This document shows, one piece after another, positions 59,851 to 64,000 of a DNA stretch of 64,000 bases (the stretch's first letter is position 1; every line of letters starts with the position of its first letter). A program made the position numbers and the translations under genes. This stretch comes from Flavobacterium sp. (GTDB lineage Bacteria > Bacteroidota > Bacteroidia > Flavobacteriales > Flavobacteriaceae), in contig NZ_JAIXRZ010000062.1 in assembly GCF_027484945.1 (NCBI RefSeq), positions 1 through 64,000 of the forward strand. Reading direction: 5' to 3'. The notes beneath the pieces are model-generated. The model worked only from the letters and a program-made list of their open reading frames with translations, searched no databases and was not told the DNA's origin.

Positions 59851-59955
59851 ATGAAATTTCAACCGATTGCTCCGATGATTTGGACGAGCGAACTAGAAGT
59901 TACTATTTCGCTTTTACTGCGAAATCTTGGGTTTTCATTTGGACAATTACAGTAA
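59851..59955 (+). pseudogene. VOC (glyoxalase/bleomycin-resistance) N-terminal remnant, frameshifted and truncated at repeat array C
   Basis: MKFQPIAPMIWTSELEVTIS then, in another frame, FYCEILGFHLDNYSKR; sequence then becomes heptad repeats. Confidence 0.6.
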
Positions 59956-60088
59956 GCGGTGGGCAGTAGGCAGGATACAGTGAGCAGTGAGCAGGATACA
60001 GTATGCAGGATACAGTGAGCAGTAAAGTGTCAGTCTAACGTCTAATCACTAGTCACCAGTCACTAATCACTAGTCAACATTCACTTAA
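59956..60088. repeat. Heptanucleotide array C, about 19 units in one register
   Basis: gcggtgg|gcagtag|gcaggat|acagtga|gcagtga|gcaggat|acagtat|gcaggat|acagtga|gcagtaa|agtgtca|gtctaac|gtctaat|cactagt|caccagt|cactaat|cactagt|caacatt|cacttaa. Confidence 0.88.
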
Positions 60089-60093
60089 ATAAA

Positions 60094-60897
60094 ATGAACA
60101 AAGTAGTTTTCATCACCGGAGGTTCTTCGGGTATTGGCCGAGCGATCGGTGAGTTTTTACAGGAAAAGGGATGTACGGTGTATGGAACGAGTCGTAACCC
60201 TGAGCGCGTCACCGATTCTAAAATAAAACTTTTAGAATTGGATGTGCGTAATCCAGTCACAATACAAGCTGCAGTACAGCAATTGTTGGTTGAAGCGGGT
60301 CGTATTGATGTATTGATTAACAATGCGGGCGTGGGCATTACGGGTCCGATTGAAGAAATTCCAACCGACGAAATTAAGAACAACTTTGAAACCAACGTTT
60401 TCGGTCCGATTGAAGTGATGAAAGCGGTGTTGCCCCACATGCGCGCACAGCGTTCGGGCTTAATCATAAATATTACCTCTATAGCTGGTTATATGGGCTT
60501 GCCCTATCGCGGCGTGTATTCGGCTTCCAAAGGGGCCTTAGAGTTAATTACCGAAGCGGTAAGCATTGAAGTGAAGGGGTTTGGTATTCACGTGACCAAT
60601 GTGGCGCCGGGTGATTTTGCGACCAACATTGCTGCCGGACGCTATCATGCGCCTGTCGTTGCGGGTTCGGCCTATGAGGCGACTTATGGCAAGACCTTGG
60701 CGGCGATGGACGAACATGTAGATTCGGGCAGTAATCCGTTGGAAATGGCCCAAGCGATTTATACGATTATGCAGGCCAAAAAGCCCAAATTGCATTATAA
60801 AATAGGCGCATTTATGCAGCGTTTTTCCATAGTGTTGAAACGTATTTTACCCGATCGAATGTATGAGAGGCTATTGATGAAGCATTATGGGGTGTGA
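60094..60897 (+). CDS. SDR-family oxidoreductase
   Basis: VFITGGSSGIGRAIGEFL, INNAGVG, YRGVYSASKGALELITEAV. Confidence 0.92.
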   Translation: MNKVVFITGGSSGIGRAIGEFLQEKGCTVYGTSRNPERVTDSKIKLLELDVRNPVTIQAAVQQLLVEAGRIDVLINNAGVGITGPIEEIPTDEIKNNFETNVFGPIEVMKAVLPHMRAQRSGLIINITSIAGYMGLPYRGVYSASKGALELITEAVSIEVKGFGIHVTNVAPGDFATNIAAGRYHAPVVAGSAYEATYGKTLAAMDEHVDSGSNPLEMAQAIYTIMQAKKPKLHYKIGAFMQRFSIVLKRILPDRMYERLLMKHYGV

Positions 60898-60900
60898 GTT

Positions 60901-61240
60901 AGTGACTAGTGACTAGTAGTTAGTTGTAAGTCAAAAGTCGTAAGTCAAAAGTTGTAAGTCATAAGTCATAAGTCGTAAGTCGTAAGTCGTAAGTCGTAAG
61001 TCGTAAGTCTGAAAGTCGTAAGAAGTAAGTCGTAAGTCGTAAGTCAAAAGATGTAAGTCGTAAGTTGTAAGTCAAAAGTTGTAATTCGTAAGTAGTAAGT
61101 CGTAAGTCAAAAGTCGTAAGTCGTAAGTCGTAAGTCTGAAAGTCGCTAATCACTAGTTACTATTCACTAGTTGCTATTGACTAGTTACTAATCACTAATC
61201 ACTAATCACTAATCACTAATCACTAATCACTAATTACTAA
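60901..61240. repeat. Heptanucleotide array D, about 47 units (AGTNNNA then ATCACTA families)
   Basis: agtcgta/agtcaaa/agttgta units followed by atcacta x6; register shifts only at 'gtctgaaagtcg' motifs. Confidence 0.92.
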
Positions 61241-61277
61241 AATCCAAACTAAATTTCTTCAATCAAAACCGGTGTTG

Positions 61278-61395
61278 TATTTTTGCATTCGGATGCGCTA
61301 GGGATGGAGGGATTGTTGAAGCTCGCCCGAAGGATGAGGGTAGCGACTCCCGACAGCTCGACCCCGGAAGTATGAAGGGGTAGCGCCCGCTAATT
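61278..61395 (+). other. Candidate structured 5' leader or small RNA upstream of the transaldolase gene
   Basis: TATTTTTG -7 box at 61278; GC-rich tandem hairpin units gctcgcccgaaggatgagggtagcg / gctcgaccccggaagtatgaaggggtagcg. Confidence 0.45.
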
Positions 61396-61429
61396 GTATC
61401 ACGAAACACAACGATTTTAAATACATATT

Positions 61430-62086
61430 ATGAAATTTTTTATTGACACGGCGAATTTAAATGACATTCGCGAAGCGCAAGCCTTAGGGATTTTAGATGG
61501 GGTAACCACCAATCCTTCTTTAATGGCAAAAGAGGGGATTAAGGGAACTGATAACATTTTGAAGCATTATGTGGATATTTGCAACATTGTAGCAGGGGAT
61601 GTAAGTGCCGAAGTTAATGCTACCGATTATGAAGGGATGGTGCGTGAAGGGGAGCAATTGGCCGACCTTCATCCGCAGATAGTAGTGAAATTGCCTATGA
61701 CTAAAGACGGTGTGCGCGCCTGTAAATATTTTTCGGATAAAGGCATCAAAACGAATGTAACGTTGGTGTTCTCTGCGGGTCAGGCGCTATTAGCCGCTAA
61801 AGCAGGTGCGACTTATGTTTCGCCTTTCGTTGGACGTTTGGATGATATTTCGACCGACGGTTTGAACCTGATTCAAGAGATTCGTGAAATCTATGACAAC
61901 TATGGTTATGAAACCGAAATCTTAGCCGCTTCTGTGCGTCATACAATGCATATTGTGAACTGTGCGAAGATAGGTGCGGATGTGATGACGGGCCCGTTAT
62001 CAGCCATCTTAGGATTGTTGAAACACCCATTGACCGATATTGGTTTGGCGCAGTTTATAGCCGACTATCAAAAAGGAAATCAATAA
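61430..62086 (+). CDS. fsa: Transaldolase / fructose-6-phosphate aldolase family (TalC/Fsa-type)
   Basis: [78 protein letters not shown]. Confidence 0.94.
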   Translation: MKFFIDTANLNDIREAQALGILDGVTTNPSLMAKEGIKGTDNILKHYVDICNIVAGDVSAEVNATDYEGMVREGEQLADLHPQIVVKLPMTKDGVRACKYFSDKGIKTNVTLVFSAGQALLAAKAGATYVSPFVGRLDDISTDGLNLIQEIREIYDNYGYETEILAASVRHTMHIVNCAKIGADVMTGPLSAILGLLKHPLTDIGLAQFIADYQKGNQ

Positions 62087-62096
62087 GTAAGAAAAT

Positions 62097-62127
62097 AAAA
62101 AAAGTCCCAATTTTTGGGACTTTTTTA
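62097..62127. terminator. Bidirectional terminator
   Basis: aaaaaaagtcccaa-ttt-ttgggactttttt. Confidence 0.85.
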
Positions 62128-63537
62128 TTTAAGGTCATCTTCAAAACGAATATCAAACATATTGGTAAATCCGTTTTTAATCGTTTTATCTTTGTTGATG
62201 ATGAGCGTTCGGTGAATTTTAGTGATAGCCCACTTGTTTTTAATATCTTCAAAATTATTGCAGTGGTATTGGCGAATTGAACCGAAGTCGTATTTTTCTA
62301 ACGCTTTTTTCCAGGTACTAAAACCGCTATCGAGGTTTATGGCAACGAATTCGTAATTGGGGTATTTCAGTTGAAGTTCTTTTGCTTTCTTATGGGCAGC
62401 AATTAAATGCGAACTTAATTTATCGCTCCAAAAAAACAGAATTGTATTTTTTTGAATAAGCTTTGAAGCTGGTAGGGATTTACCGTCAATTGATTGCACA
62501 AGTACATCGGGTAGTGGCTTTCCATTGGTTAATCGCCCAATCGCTTTTCCAAGCTTCAGGATTTCGTTTTTTTTACTCTTGTCTGTAGCTATTTTATAAT
62601 AATGCTTTAAAAATTCTTGGTTATTCACCATGTTTTGGTCTTCCAAAAGATATTGAAAAGCAATACTATTTACCACGATATTTTTAACCTTCTCATTTTT
62701 TAATAAGGTATCGGCAATTTTGAGCTTATTAATATTGGTTTTTAATGCCAAATCGACTTCGGTGAAATGATTGTGGTAATGAATCGACCCCACATTATTT
62801 AACATTAAATTGAGGTACAACACAAAAGGATTGAAGTCGGTTAACTTTTCATTGCTAAAGTCAATCGATTTTCGAAAGCCGTAATAATTTTTTGGTAGTT
62901 GATGGGTAACATCGTGACCCGTTCGCATTTTATGAATTATTGGATAAATTTCTTTGCGCGTATAGTGAGGGTAAAGAAACATACCTTGCGCATAAACATC
63001 AAAGTCATCAGTCCAATTGATTTCTTCTTTTTTGGATTGGTAAAATTTTCGATTAGCTTCATTTACTTTTTGAATGTAGGCATTGTATTTTTTTACATCA
63101 TAATCGTAAATTTCAAACATATTATTTTTCTCTTTTTCATTGCGCAAAAACATTTCCATAAGGAAATTGTTCTTTTGGTCCCCACGTCCACAAAAAACGA
63201 TCGATTGGTCGAAATCTTTAGAGTCGATATGCACCCTCAATGAATCGTTTTTATCAAAATAAACATACTGGTATTCAGGTTCATGTTTAAATGAATACAA
63301 TCCAGGCGCTAAAGAATCAAATTTTTTAAAAAAGGTGTTATCTTTATTTAAGGGTAGGGTATCAATTACTTTATTATTCTGGCAAAATAGAACATAGCGG
63401 TTTTGTGGATTCTCTACTTCACCACCAAAATAAGCCGTGTGATTGTCGGCTGCAAATTCACTTTTTTTACAAGAAGTGAACAGCGTCAAAAACACCGTAC
63501 ATAAAACAATATAGGTTGATGCGATTTTACTCTTCAT
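62125..63537 (-). CDS. TlpA/thioredoxin-like fold lipoprotein
   Basis: Lipobox LFTSCKK; C-terminal NTILFFWSDKLSSHLIAAHKKAKELQLKYPNYEFVAINLD thioredoxin-like. Confidence 0.75.
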   Translation of the reverse strand: MKSKIASTYIVLCTVFLTLFTSCKKSEFAADNHTAYFGGEVENPQNRYVLFCQNNKVIDTLPLNKDNTFFKKFDSLAPGLYSFKHEPEYQYVYFDKNDSLRVHIDSKDFDQSIVFCGRGDQKNNFLMEMFLRNEKEKNNMFEIYDYDVKKYNAYIQKVNEANRKFYQSKKEEINWTDDFDVYAQGMFLYPHYTRKEIYPIIHKMRTGHDVTHQLPKNYYGFRKSIDFSNEKLTDFNPFVLYLNLMLNNVGSIHYHNHFTEVDLALKTNINKLKIADTLLKNEKVKNIVVNSIAFQYLLEDQNMVNNQEFLKHYYKIATDKSKKNEILKLGKAIGRLTNGKPLPDVLVQSIDGKSLPASKLIQKNTILFFWSDKLSSHLIAAHKKAKELQLKYPNYEFVAINLDSGFSTWKKALEKYDFGSIRQYHCNNFEDIKNKWAITKIHRTLIINKDKTIKNGFTNMFDIRFEDDLK

Positions 63538-63678
63538 GCGATACTCCTGTTGCAACAAACAAAAGTATTCAGTTGTCGCATTAACTAGTGTTAACCATTA
63601 GTTAAACTTAGAGATTGAGATTATGTGGTTGAAATAAACACGATTTGTTTACATTTGAAACTAGAATTTACTTAAGAA

Positions 63679-64000
63679 ATGAATATTAGATTTGTATTTG
63701 GCTGTTTTATGTTTGCAATAGGTGTAGTGGCGCAGCAAAATGTATTTTATAATGGATTGGATGTAAGTGATTTATGCAAAAACTTTATCCAATGGCAGCA
63801 CTATAACGATAAGCAAATAGCACTATATTCCAATTTCGAACCGTTGGATGAAAACGGACAAGCGATTAGTCGTATGGAATTTATGCAAAAATTAGAATCG
63901 GGACTTTTTGTTTGTGTTGCTAATCCGTTACAAATGAATCAATACCGACTTTTTCGTTTGGATCACAATGCCAATCCGGGAGTGAGCGCTATTTTGAGCG
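63679..64000 (+). CDS. Hypothetical secreted protein, partial at right edge
   Basis: ATG at 63679, signal peptide (FVFGCFMFAIGVVAQ), open to window end. Confidence 0.65.
   Translation, partial: MNIRFVFGCFMFAIGVVAQQNVFYNGLDVSDLCKNFIQWQHYNDKQIALYSNFEPLDENGQAISRMEFMQKLESGLFVCVANPLQMNQYRLFRLDHNANPGVSAILS

Noticed and set aside
60959-61153. 64-aa ORF with DLRLTTY heptapeptide repeats
   Set aside because: Artefact of the 7-nt repeat array read in a 21-nt superperiod; no start/codon evidence.
60901-61240. Possible CRISPR array
   Set aside because: Units are 7 nt and contiguous, with no 25-40 nt repeats or unique spacers and no cas genes.

Overview
The window is a Bacteroidota chromosome, most likely Flavobacteriaceae (inferred from gene content, a green-type proteorhodopsin with Blh, and TAnnTTTG -7 promoter boxes). 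Most of it is core genome: a polyphosphate operon (sixA-ppk-ppx), dnaX, rnpB, rsmD, gcvT, psuG, lpdA, pabB, tilS, a dsbD-like gene, panB, sdaA, dnaK, SRP RNA and a transaldolase-family gene. A 16.3-kb AT-rich integrative island (about 28625-44969) interrupts a comM/yifB-type Mg-chelatase ATPase gene. Removing the island at an 8-bp direct repeat (GTCAAAGG) restores a continuous 511-aa reading frame. The island carries a six-gene operon around a type I R-M system with two extra nuclease-like proteins, an HUH Rep-like protein, two tyrosine recombinases, a cluster of unknown and small membrane proteins, a repeated operator-like motif (AACTTATAC/GTATAAGTT), and paired TGTCTT putative integrase arm sites at both ends. 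Other notable points: a dnaX -1 frameshift or slippage site (A10 with A_AAA_AAG); an H-NOX / HNOBA-histidine kinase / response regulator operon; and four intergenic arrays at 55-61 kb built on a strict 7-nt register with changing unit sequences, one of which abuts a decayed VOC gene. All calls come from reading sequence and motifs; no database searches were run.
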